Assembly: GCA_022824225.1 (NCBI GenBank)
Contig: JAJEAH010000086.1
Coordinates: forward strand, 1 to 38,812
From: Chloroflexota bacterium
Lineage (GTDB): Bacteria; Chloroflexota; UBA11872; VXOZ01
Length of the DNA stretch: 38,812 nucleotides
Direction: 5' to 3'
Part shown: positions 16,957 through 24,260 of the stretch, piece after piece
Layout: each line of letters starts with the position of its first letter
How positions within the stretch are numbered: the stretch's first letter is position 1
Made by a program: the position numbers and the translations under genes
Notes under the pieces: generated by a model
Databases searched by the model: none
What the model was told of the DNA's origin: nothing
Seen by the model: the letters and a program-made list of their open reading frames with translations, nothing else

Positions 16957-19320
16957 ATGACTGAGACACGTACCCAGGCAGTCTTATCGGCAGGACAGGA
17001 AGGTGTGGAGTGTCACACGCCCCACGCCGTGCGCAGCGGAGAGACAACGTGGGCGGCTTGGCAGGGCTACCGGCACGATGAGGAGCAGATTTACGCGCGG
17101 GCGATTCAGGGCGAAACGCTCTCGCCCATAGAATCACTCACTCCCGATGGCGGCAGGAACCACTCACCGTGCATGGGTCTCGTGCGCGACGTGCCGACCT
17201 GCGTGTGGATCAGCCGGGATTCCGAAGGTACCTATGCCGTTGTTAGCTCCCAGCGAACACTCGCCGGGTGGGACGCGCCGCGCGCGTTGGGGAGCGACGG
17301 CTTCGCGGTCTCATTGCACAGCGATTCGGCGGATGGAAGCATGGCGGTAGTGTGGTGTGAAGCCGCCGCGCCCGGCACTTACGTCATCCGCCTCACCGTT
17401 AACGCAGGCGGCGGCTGGTCGGCGCCCATAGACGTCGCGGACGGCTCCGGCTGGGTGCAACGACCGGAAGTGGCCGTGAGCGCCACCGGCTGCTGGGTTG
17501 CCTGGGATGAGTACGCCGGCGGCACATTCGGCATCCACGCGGCATTTGTAAATAGCGACGGCGCCGTAGAGGCGCGTGAGGTGGTTTCCGACCGCGCCGC
17601 GCAGACGTCCATGGTTACCGCTGAGGCGTGGCAGCTTGTTCCCTCGCTTGCGTTGGATGCCAGCAGGGAGCCGTGGATTGCGTGGCTGTGCCGGCAGGAA
17701 GTCGTCAGCGACACCAACGTGCTCGACCAGTGGCCCGTCGCCCGCGTCGCGCGGCGCAGCGAAGGTCAGTGGCAACTCGTGCATGATGCCGACGGCTCGC
17801 CGGACCTAGGCGTGTTGGCATGGGGCATGTTGGAATGGCAGGGCATGGGTGTGTGGGGTTACTTGGGTAGGCGGCGCAAACCGCTGCTCACGGCTGACCC
17901 TGAAGGCGGCGTGCGTCTGCTGTGGGAGCGCAAAGACCGATGCAATGGCAATACGAGAACGGCAGAGGGCGTGCTCTGTGCTCGCTCTATCTCTGCCGGC
18001 GGAGCCCATGGGGCGCCGCGCGTGGAGCCAACGCAGGTGGTCGCCACAGGCCCCCGCTACTACACGCCCGTTACCGATGCCGGCCCGCCGCGCCGGGAAC
18101 TATGGTTTACGGGACGGGTCGCGCCGGAAGTCTCCGTGGAAGACGTCTGTCTGGTTGCCTACGATGCCGATAGCGCGCCGCCATTTCGCGACGAGGGCGG
18201 CTGGCACGGTTGGGGTCCCGTTGCGGTGGACGAGCCGCAGCTTGACCCCAGGCCCGAAGTGACAATTCGGGGCGAAATGCGTCCTGGGCGCATCAGTTCA
18301 GTCGAAGAAGTGCAGCTCAATCTCTATTGGGCGGACTTGCACGTACACTCGACGCATTCCGCCGACGCCGAGGGCTACGTGGACGAACTCATCGCCTACG
18401 CCCGCGACAAGGCGCATTTGGATTGCGTCGCCTTCTCGAACAACGACAAGCATCTCCTGAGCATGACCTCTTCGGAATACGATCTGGACTACCACTTTGC
18501 CCGGCACTTTCGTCAATTGGGGGATCTGGTGCTGCTGCCGGCCTATGAGTGGTCTCAGATGAGTCTGGATTCCGGTCCGCGCCGCACGAACCACCGCACG
18601 GTAATCGCCGGCGATAGAGACCTGCCGGTACTACGGTACACCGAGGCCGGCTCAGACCCGCTGGCGGCGCTGGCCGCTCATGCGGAAGAATATGGCGCCA
18701 TCCTGCATCCTCACCACGAGCGCTGGGAGTATCTCTCCGACTCGCGGACGGAAACCAACATGGAAGTCTGTTCGGGCTGGGGCGTGCACATGCTCGATCC
18801 GGTATATCGTGAGAAGATACATGCTGTGTTGAACGACGGACGCAAGCTGGGGTTCATCGGCTGCAGCGACGGCCACCGCCGCACGGCCGGCACCGGCGGC
18901 GGCTTGACTGGCATCTATGCCGAGTCCCTGTCGCGCCGAGCCATTCTGGAGGCGCTGCGCCAGCACCGCTGCTTCGCCACAGACGGTTCCCGCATCGCCG
19001 TCCAGTTGTGGGCGGCCGGTGAGTTCATGGGCGGCACGGCAGCGTCGCAAGGCCCGCCGGAAGTGCGCTGGCACGTGCAACTGACGCAAGCGCCGGCGGT
19101 GGTCACGCTGGTGCGCGACGGGGACGCGATCGCGAGCTGGGACGCCGCGGAGAGCCAGGCGCAGGGCACGTTCATTGACGATGACGCCGCGCCCGGCGCA
19201 CACTTCTACTACCTCTGCGTAGAGCAGTCCATGGGTTGGCGCAACCACATCTCGAACGTATCCCCGGCCTGGGGGCCGCGGGCGTGGTCGAGTCCGGTCT
19301 GGGTGGAGATCGCGCCGTAG
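16957..19320 (+). CDS. CehA/McbA-type PHP metallohydrolase with large N-terminal beta-repeat domain
   Basis: A 787-aa protein in two parts. Residues 1 to about 445 contain repeated WAAW/AW.D/WISRD-type strands (WAAWQGYRHDE, CVWISRDSEGTYAVV, WVAWDEYAGG, WIAWLCRQE) that look like a BNR/sialidase-like beta-propeller. From about 455 there is a PHP-type metallohydrolase with DLHVHSTHSADA (about 460-471), HPHH (about 583) and CSDGH (about 636-640), followed by a C-terminal beta domain resembling DUF3604 (GLTGIYAESLSRRAILEAL, RCFATDG). These histidines and aspartates are the expected metal ligands. CehA is a carbaryl hydrolase, but the family is broad and the natural substrate is unknown. No signal peptide is visible, so it is probably cytoplasmic. 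The ATG at 16957 is chosen over earlier in-frame codons because conserved repeat sequence starts just after it and a purine-rich GGGAAGG lies upstream. Confidence 0.75.
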   Translation: MTETRTQAVLSAGQEGVECHTPHAVRSGETTWAAWQGYRHDEEQIYARAIQGETLSPIESLTPDGGRNHSPCMGLVRDVPTCVWISRDSEGTYAVVSSQRTLAGWDAPRALGSDGFAVSLHSDSADGSMAVVWCEAAAPGTYVIRLTVNAGGGWSAPIDVADGSGWVQRPEVAVSATGCWVAWDEYAGGTFGIHAAFVNSDGAVEAREVVSDRAAQTSMVTAEAWQLVPSLALDASREPWIAWLCRQEVVSDTNVLDQWPVARVARRSEGQWQLVHDADGSPDLGVLAWGMLEWQGMGVWGYLGRRRKPLLTADPEGGVRLLWERKDRCNGNTRTAEGVLCARSISAGGAHGAPRVEPTQVVATGPRYYTPVTDAGPPRRELWFTGRVAPEVSVEDVCLVAYDADSAPPFRDEGGWHGWGPVAVDEPQLDPRPEVTIRGEMRPGRISSVEEVQLNLYWADLHVHSTHSADAEGYVDELIAYARDKAHLDCVAFSNNDKHLLSMTSSEYDLDYHFARHFRQLGDLVLLPAYEWSQMSLDSGPRRTNHRTVIAGDRDLPVLRYTEAGSDPLAALAAHAEEYGAILHPHHERWEYLSDSRTETNMEVCSGWGVHMLDPVYREKIHAVLNDGRKLGFIGCSDGHRRTAGTGGGLTGIYAESLSRRAILEALRQHRCFATDGSRIAVQLWAAGEFMGGTAASQGPPEVRWHVQLTQAPAVVTLVRDGDAIASWDAAESQAQGTFIDDDAAPGAHFYYLCVEQSMGWRNHISNVSPAWGPRAWSSPVWVEIAP

Positions 19321-19654
19321 CCGGGAGGAGTTCTCCCCGGTTGGGAGCGGCGGCTTGACAGGGGCGTAAGGTCGCATCTGCCCGGTTGGACGGTAGTTCG
19401 TCGGCGGTAGACGTTGCCGTGGTCAGGAAGGCCCTCAAAGTAGTAGCGCGTTTTTCGTTCGCGTGGGGCGCTCGATTTCAGATGGCGACGGCAACTGTAG
19501 TAGAGTTAGGTGAACGTCTGCGCGGTCTGGCAACCAAGACGTCACGTATGCGGTTCGGCCAGGCAGCGAGGGTCTAGGAACGATCGCAAGCGGTGGGAGA
19601 CCTCCTGGCGGTTAGCAGGAAGTGTCGCGCTGTGCCAAGAGCAGGGAGGCAGCC
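19321..19654. other. Intergenic, with a terminator-like hairpin
   Basis: Immediately after the metallohydrolase stop, 19321-19340 can fold into a CCGGG...CCCGG-type stem with one mismatch and little loop. It lacks a T-run, so it is only a candidate terminator. The remainder of this 334-bp stretch shows no gene or clear regulatory site. Confidence 0.3.
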
Positions 19655-21250
19655 TTGCAACCGCTATTGATGTTTACCGCCGCGGCGGCGCCGGGCCTTG
19701 CGCTCATTTGGTACTTGCACGCCCGACCGCAATATCCGCAATCCCCGGCCATACTCTGGGCAACGTTGGGCCTGGGCATTCTCGCCACGTTCCCGGCTAT
19801 TGTTTTGGCCTTTCCCGTCTCAATCCTATTTCCCGTAGTCTTTGATCTTACGAACAGTACGCTCCTCGTCATTGTGGTGCAGGCGCTCCTGGTCGCGGCG
19901 GTTTTGCAGGAGTCCTTCAAGTATGTCGTGCTGGCAAACTACTCCTGCCAGCGTAGGCGGCTGGCCGAGCCCTTCGACGGTGTCGTGTACGGTGTGGCCG
20001 CTTCCTTGGGCTTCGCCACGCTGGCGAATATCTCATTCGTCATCGAGGGCGATACGCTGGGCGCGTGGCTGCGGGCCTTGACCTCAGTGCCCATGCACGG
20101 CGCTTTGGGCGCAATCATGGGGTACTACCTGGCCCAGAACGCCTTCTCGGCCGACGGCAGCAAGCGCGCTGCGCGCTTGGCTTGGCTGGCGCCGGTGTCC
20201 CTGCACGCCGTCTACGAATTCCCATTGCTTACGGGCATACCGTGGTTGTTGCCGCTCTCCCTTGTTGTGCTCGCCTTGGCGCTGTTCTGGGCCTGGCGCC
20301 TTGTGGGACGGGTGCAATCCGGACAGCGCCGCCGCAGTGTGGCGATTTGGGGCGAATCCGGCTCGAAGCCGCGCCAGTTTAGTTCGCCGCATGCCGTCGC
20401 GTTGGATGCTGAAGGCAACGTGTACGTGGCGGATACCTTGAATAACCGCGTACAGAAGCTCTCGCCCGCGGGCGATGCCGCGGCCGAATGGGGCACCACC
20501 GGACAGGGGCCTGGCGAGTTCCGGTCGCCCCACGCCCTAACCATTGACGCGGAAGGCAACATACTGGTCGCCGATACGCTCAACCACCGGGTGCAAAAGC
20601 TGTCGCCGGAGGGCAAAGCGCTCGGCCAGTGGGGCGAGCAAGGCGCAAAGCCCGCGCAGTTTCGGTCGCCAAGCGGCGTGGGCGTGGACGCCAGGGGCAA
20701 CATCTATGTGGCTGACACCGGAAACCATCGCATTCAAAAGCTCTCGCCGGACGGCGAACTGCTAGCCATTTGGGGAGCGCACGGCAGCGAGCCGGGTGAA
20801 TTCCGCGCGCCCGTGGGGGTTGCCGTGGACTACGAAGGCTGGGTCTATGTATCTGATTCCGGCAACCACCGCATCCAGAAACTCTCGGCAGATGGCGAAC
20901 CCACGCAGCATTGGGGCGAGGAGGGCACCGAACCGGGGCAGTTTCGCAATCCCAACGGCATTGCCCTCGACCGACGCGGCAGAATCTACGTGGCTGACAC
21001 GTGGAACAATCGCATACAGGAACTATCGGCCGCGGGCGAGCCGCTCTTCCAGTGGGGTGTGTTGGTAGCGGGACGGCAGGGACAGTTCGAAGACCCGTGC
21101 GGGATTGCCGTTGACGAACTGAACCACGTCTACGTGGCCGATACGGGCAACGACTGCATCCACAAGCTCCACCCGTTCAGCACACTCATGTCGAGCCCGG
21201 AAGCAGAAAGCGCCGAGGAGGCCGAGGCGTCGCCTGCCGAGGCGGAATAG
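19655..21250 (+). CDS. PrsW-like intramembrane protease domain fused to six NHL repeats
   Basis: A 531-aa fusion. The first 220 residues are hydrophobic with several membrane segments and the PrsW pattern: a motif 1 region QESFK (85-89), EPFDGVVYGVAASLGF (105-120), a motif 3 histidine in MHGALGAIMGYYLA (H148) and a later HAVYEF. The first Glu of the usual EExxK is Gln, and the Glu expected in the FxxxEN region is Ala (ATLANI), so proteolysis may be lost. From about 223 there are six tandem repeats of about 47 aa (WGxxG..PGQFR.P.GIA.D..GN.YVADT.N.RIQKLS), a complete NHL propeller, then an acidic Glu/Ala tail. TTG at 19655 is chosen because GGAGG lies 5 nt upstream; a GTG at 19622 and an ATG at 19670 are alternatives. 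It is likely a membrane sensor or scaffold with an outside or inside propeller. Confidence 0.75.
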   Translation: MQPLLMFTAAAAPGLALIWYLHARPQYPQSPAILWATLGLGILATFPAIVLAFPVSILFPVVFDLTNSTLLVIVVQALLVAAVLQESFKYVVLANYSCQRRRLAEPFDGVVYGVAASLGFATLANISFVIEGDTLGAWLRALTSVPMHGALGAIMGYYLAQNAFSADGSKRAARLAWLAPVSLHAVYEFPLLTGIPWLLPLSLVVLALALFWAWRLVGRVQSGQRRRSVAIWGESGSKPRQFSSPHAVALDAEGNVYVADTLNNRVQKLSPAGDAAAEWGTTGQGPGEFRSPHALTIDAEGNILVADTLNHRVQKLSPEGKALGQWGEQGAKPAQFRSPSGVGVDARGNIYVADTGNHRIQKLSPDGELLAIWGAHGSEPGEFRAPVGVAVDYEGWVYVSDSGNHRIQKLSADGEPTQHWGEEGTEPGQFRNPNGIALDRRGRIYVADTWNNRIQELSAAGEPLFQWGVLVAGRQGQFEDPCGIAVDELNHVYVADTGNDCIHKLHPFSTLMSSPEAESAEEAEASPAEAE

Positions 21251-21275
21251 GCACGGCGCGGCGGGAACGAACTAA

Positions 21276-21308
21276 GCCCGCTCTGCGTAGACGTGCGGTC
21301 GAGCGGGC
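21276..21308. terminator. Candidate bidirectional terminator between convergent genes
   Basis: GCCCGCTC (21276-21283) pairs perfectly with GAGCGGGC (21301-21308) around a 17-nt loop in the 62-bp gap between the converging PrsW-NHL gene and tlyA. There is no T-run on either side, so position and stem strength are the only support. Confidence 0.45.
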
Positions 21309-21312
21309 GGTC

Positions 21313-22203
21313 CTATTCGGCGGCTTCGGTTGCCGCCGCCTCCGGTTGCAGGTGAAAGAAGATCTCGCGGTCGCCGTGCTTGCCGGGGAGCGGACATTCC
21401 ACCGCGCCCTGGACGGCAATGCGGTGCGCGCGGCACCAGGCGCTGAAGGCCTCGCAGATGGGGCGCTGCGTCGCTTGGCCGCGGATCCGGGTGACGTTCA
21501 TTGTCCCCGGCCCTGACCCTTCGAATTGCGGTTTGAGCAGGGCTACGATGTCCGCATTCTTGGCCATGAGCGTACACACGTGGGGCACAACGAGGCGCAA
21601 CGAGATGAAGGAAACGTCGATGGCGGCAATAGCCGGACGTTCCGGCAACGAGTCCAGGTCTCGAATATCCGTCCGCTCAAATGTCATCACCCGTGGATCG
21701 ACGCGCAATTCCGGGTGCAGTTGGTTTGCGCCCACGTCCACGGCGTAGACACGCTTTGCCCCGTGTTGCAGGAGTTGCCAGGTGAAGCCGCCGGCGCTGC
21801 TGCCCACGTCGAGGGCTATCTTCCCGGCGCAGTCGATGCCAAAGTGTTCGAGGATGCCCGCCAGCTTGCGCTCGCCCCGCCCGATGCGCAAGGAATTCTG
21901 CTTGTTTACTTGGATGCAGGCGGCCGCCGATACTCTGGCGGCAGGTTTGATGACCGTGCGCCCGTCAACGCGCACGCCCCCGGCGCGAATGGCGTACGCG
22001 GCCTTCTCCCGGCTTGTGAAGTAACCTTGTGCGGAGAGAAGTCGATCCAGGCGCGTGACAGCAGCAACTTCCGCCTGAGGGTCGGCCTTGGGAGTTTCCA
22101 TGAGTCCTGTTCCCAATCCCGGACCGGGAGAAGAGTCCTCGCCTGAGATGAGACTTCCGCTGGCGAATCGTGAGGCCGGAAGGATGCGTCTGTGCTTTTG
22201 CAT
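21313..22203 (-). CDS. tlyA: TlyA family rRNA 2'-O-methyltransferase (S4 + FtsJ domains)
   Basis: A 296-aa protein with an S4 RNA-binding domain (about 50-100; RLDRLLSAQGYFTSREKA, AGGVRVDGR) and an FtsJ/RrmJ-type methyltransferase (ALDVGSSAGGFTWQLL at 130-145, AAIDVSFISLR, LLKPQFE). The family methylates the 2'-O of cytidines in 16S and 23S rRNA and determines capreomycin/viomycin sensitivity in mycobacteria (known). The stretch before residue 48 is longer than in typical TlyA. I keep the ATG at 22203 because GGAGGG sits 4-5 nt upstream. An internal ATG at 22101, with only AGGA before it, would give a more standard 262 aa. It is convergent with the PrsW-NHL gene. Confidence 0.85.
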   Translation of the reverse strand: MQKHRRILPASRFASGSLISGEDSSPGPGLGTGLMETPKADPQAEVAAVTRLDRLLSAQGYFTSREKAAYAIRAGGVRVDGRTVIKPAARVSAAACIQVNKQNSLRIGRGERKLAGILEHFGIDCAGKIALDVGSSAGGFTWQLLQHGAKRVYAVDVGANQLHPELRVDPRVMTFERTDIRDLDSLPERPAIAAIDVSFISLRLVVPHVCTLMAKNADIVALLKPQFEGSGPGTMNVTRIRGQATQRPICEAFSAWCRAHRIAVQGAVECPLPGKHGDREIFFHLQPEAAATEAAE

Positions 22204-22526
22204 CTTGCCCTCCGGTCAGAACCTTGCTGGAACTCCGCAATCAGGGCAAAGCACGTGAACCTGCAACACGGCGAACTTTCCGACCTCCCGCCTACAAGAG
22301 CCACCGCCAACGTTCCACGTGCGCAGGCAGTGCGGGCGGTGGCTGGCACAGTTTGGCCCAGCGCACCAACCATGTAAACGGCCAGCCTTCTACAGAGGAC
22401 GACCCGGCGACCGGAGACGCTGACTGTCAAGGCAATCGGCAGCGGGCGGCAAACAAGGTAATTGCCGCCCGCTTGCCGAGTGTGGACGCTGCCAACCGGA
22501 CTACGGGAAGCTTTATCCCGGCGGGC
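22204..22526. other. Intergenic region with two strong inverted repeats
   Basis: 323 bp without a supported gene, between tlyA and ridA (both minus). GCCACCGC (22300-22307) pairs with GCGGTGGC (22336-22343). A stronger stem of about 15 bp with one bulged T spans 22438-22477 (GCGGGCGGCAA/TTGCCGCCCGC core, 9-nt loop). The second lies about 50 nt past the ridA stop on the minus strand and is a candidate ridA terminator or tlyA leader structure. No T-run is seen. Confidence 0.45.
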
Positions 22527-22997
22527 CTAGTCTTCTACCTCGGCGATTAGCTCGATTTCCACTGGTATATTGTTGGGCAAGGAGCCCATTCCCACCGCCG
22601 AGCGGGCGTGCTTGCCCTTGTCGCCGAAGACCTCCACCAGAAGGTCGGAGCAGCCATTGATGACTTTCGGCTGGTCGGCAAAATCGGGCGTACCGTTGAC
22701 CATGCCCAGCACCTTGACAATGCGCTTGACCTTACTCAGATCGCCAGTGGCGTCCTTGAGGGCGCACATGAGATTGAAGGCCGTCTGCTGTGCAGCCTTA
22801 TACCCCTCTTCGATGCTATACCGCTCGCCGACCTTGCCGTCATATTCGGGCAAACTGGAATCACCGACTCGGTTGGGTCCCTGGCCGGACAGGTAGACGA
22901 GATTACCCGTGCGCACCCAGGGCACGTAATTGGCAATCGGCGCATTGGGTGTTTGCAGTTCGAACCCCAGTTCTTTGAGTTTCTCTTCCGGCGTCAT
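22527..22997 (-). CDS. ridA: RidA/YjgF/YER057c family protein (enamine/imine deaminase-like)
   Basis: A 156-aa Rid-family protein. The fold signature NLVYLSGQGP (32-41) and the C-terminal ARSAVGMGSLPNNIPVEIEL (131-150) are present. R132 matches the arginine required for imine hydrolysis in RidA and E147 matches the conserved acidic residue. The family removes reactive enamine/imine intermediates released by PLP enzymes. It is about 30 aa longer than E. coli RidA because of an N-terminal helix (TPEEKLKELGFEL), placing it in the longer Rid subgroup; the exact substrate class is open. The start is at 22997 because AGGAG lies 9 nt upstream. It is divergent from the nucleotidyltransferase gene at 23210. 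Confidence 0.82.
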   Translation of the reverse strand: MTPEEKLKELGFELQTPNAPIANYVPWVRTGNLVYLSGQGPNRVGDSSLPEYDGKVGERYSIEEGYKAAQQTAFNLMCALKDATGDLSKVKRIVKVLGMVNGTPDFADQPKVINGCSDLLVEVFGDKGKHARSAVGMGSLPNNIPVEIELIAEVED

Positions 22998-23197
22998 GCT
23001 ATTCTCTCCTTCAGCACTGTAATACTGGCAGACGGGCATAACATTCTGTGGCGAATGCCCGTTGTGCATTGTACGGTGACACCACACCCAGGTCAAAGCC
23101 AGTGTCCGGCTGCGTGCGCTTGGGCGGGATTGCTGACTCTTTGCCGCAGCGCTGGTAGGGAGTGCGCGGCTGCCTGCGCCCAGGTGGAGAATCCCCA

Positions 23198-23203
23198 TAT
23201 AAT
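23198..23203 (+). promoter_or_regulatory. TATAAT -10 box placed for a leaderless transcript
   Basis: A perfect TATAAT ends 6 nt before the ATG at 23210, which puts the expected transcription start at or next to the A of the start codon. No Shine-Dalgarno lies between them. The -35 region (TGCGCC at about 23175) is poor, so confidence is moderate. Confidence 0.45.
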
Positions 23204-23209
23204 GTGTGC

Positions 23210-24259
23210 ATGAGAACGACTATGCAGACCAGCATTCACCCGCACGTCGTTCGCGACCTGGCGCAACTGCGGCAAGGAATTCTCCGGAGCGTCCCGGATG
23301 CGGCGGCATTGATTCTCACCGGCAGCTTTGCCCACGGCGAAGGCGCGTTTCGGGAAACCGATGCCGGTCTCCAGCCGGTGAACGATTACGACGTGGTGGT
23401 CGTGGCCCGAGTAGAGCCGGATCAAGACGCCCTAGAGCAAACCGGCGGCCGCCTGGCGCGTCGTTTGGGCATGCGCGGCGTGGACCTCTTGGGCGTAGGG
23501 CTTCACCGCTTTGCCTGGCTGCCGCCGAGCATATTCAACTATGACCTGCGGCACGCGGGCCAAGTTTTCCATGGCGACGCCGGTATCCTGGACTTGCTGC
23601 CGGATTGGGACCCGTCCGACATTCCTCTGATCGAAGCGCACGTGCTCTTACTCAACCGCATGGTGTGCCTGCTGGAGTGCGTGGAGGAAGGTACTGACGC
23701 GCCGGGACGTGAGCCGGAGGCGCAGGGCTTCGTCGCCTACCAGACTGCCAAAGCCGCGTTTGCGCTGGCGGACGCCACGGCCCTGTTGCACGGCGCGTAT
23801 GCCATCCGGTACCAGGACAAGCTGGACCTGCTGCGTTCGCTGGCTCTCGCCGGGAGTGAGGTCCGGCAGCTTGCGGAGGCTGCCTGGCGGTTTCGCGCGG
23901 GGCTGGACCTTGCGGCGCTCGACATGCCCGTCGCGCACTTTTGGCAACGGACGCGCCATGCTGTGCTTGCCACCTTTCGGTACGTGATGGACTGGATGTA
24001 CGCGGCGCACCGGCCATTTGAGGACTTCGCGGAGCTTGGCCGCTTCTTGGCTAACCTCAACGTGACCGATCCCCGCCGCGCCGCTATCGAGGCGGCACAA
24101 TACCTTACGCTGGCTGCGTGGGATCCAGGCGAGCCGGATGAGCGCGCAATCGCCTTGGCGCGCGAGTTTTTGGCGCGGATCGATATTGCCGTGCCGGATA
24201 GCGAATGGCCGTCGCTGCGGCGTACTGTTGTGTCTGCCTGGTTTCGCTACTGTCACTGA
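23210..24259 (+). CDS. Nucleotidyltransferase-domain protein
   Basis: A 349-aa protein with an N-terminal nucleotidyltransferase (Pol beta/MNT superfamily) motif. LTGSFAHGEG (G38-S39) is followed by NDYDVVVV (D59-x-D61), the expected metal-binding pair. The rest (about 100-349) is largely helical, with no motif I can name; it contains LDLLRSLALAG and FWQRTRHAVLATF-type segments that could form a HEPN-like or substrate-binding region. The stop codon is 1 nt before the ATG of the phosphodiesterase-glycosyltransferase gene, so the two are an operon and probably one pathway. Activation or transfer of a sugar or nucleotide in glycan synthesis is a reasonable guess. An antitoxin-like role is less likely given the length and partner. 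The start at 23210 has no SD; the ATG at 23222 is an alternative. Confidence 0.65.
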   Translation: MRTTMQTSIHPHVVRDLAQLRQGILRSVPDAAALILTGSFAHGEGAFRETDAGLQPVNDYDVVVVARVEPDQDALEQTGGRLARRLGMRGVDLLGVGLHRFAWLPPSIFNYDLRHAGQVFHGDAGILDLLPDWDPSDIPLIEAHVLLLNRMVCLLECVEEGTDAPGREPEAQGFVAYQTAKAAFALADATALLHGAYAIRYQDKLDLLRSLALAGSEVRQLAEAAWRFRAGLDLAALDMPVAHFWQRTRHAVLATFRYVMDWMYAAHRPFEDFAELGRFLANLNVTDPRRAAIEAAQYLTLAAWDPGEPDERAIALAREFLARIDIAVPDSEWPSLRRTVVSAWFRYCH

Positions 24260-24260
24260 C

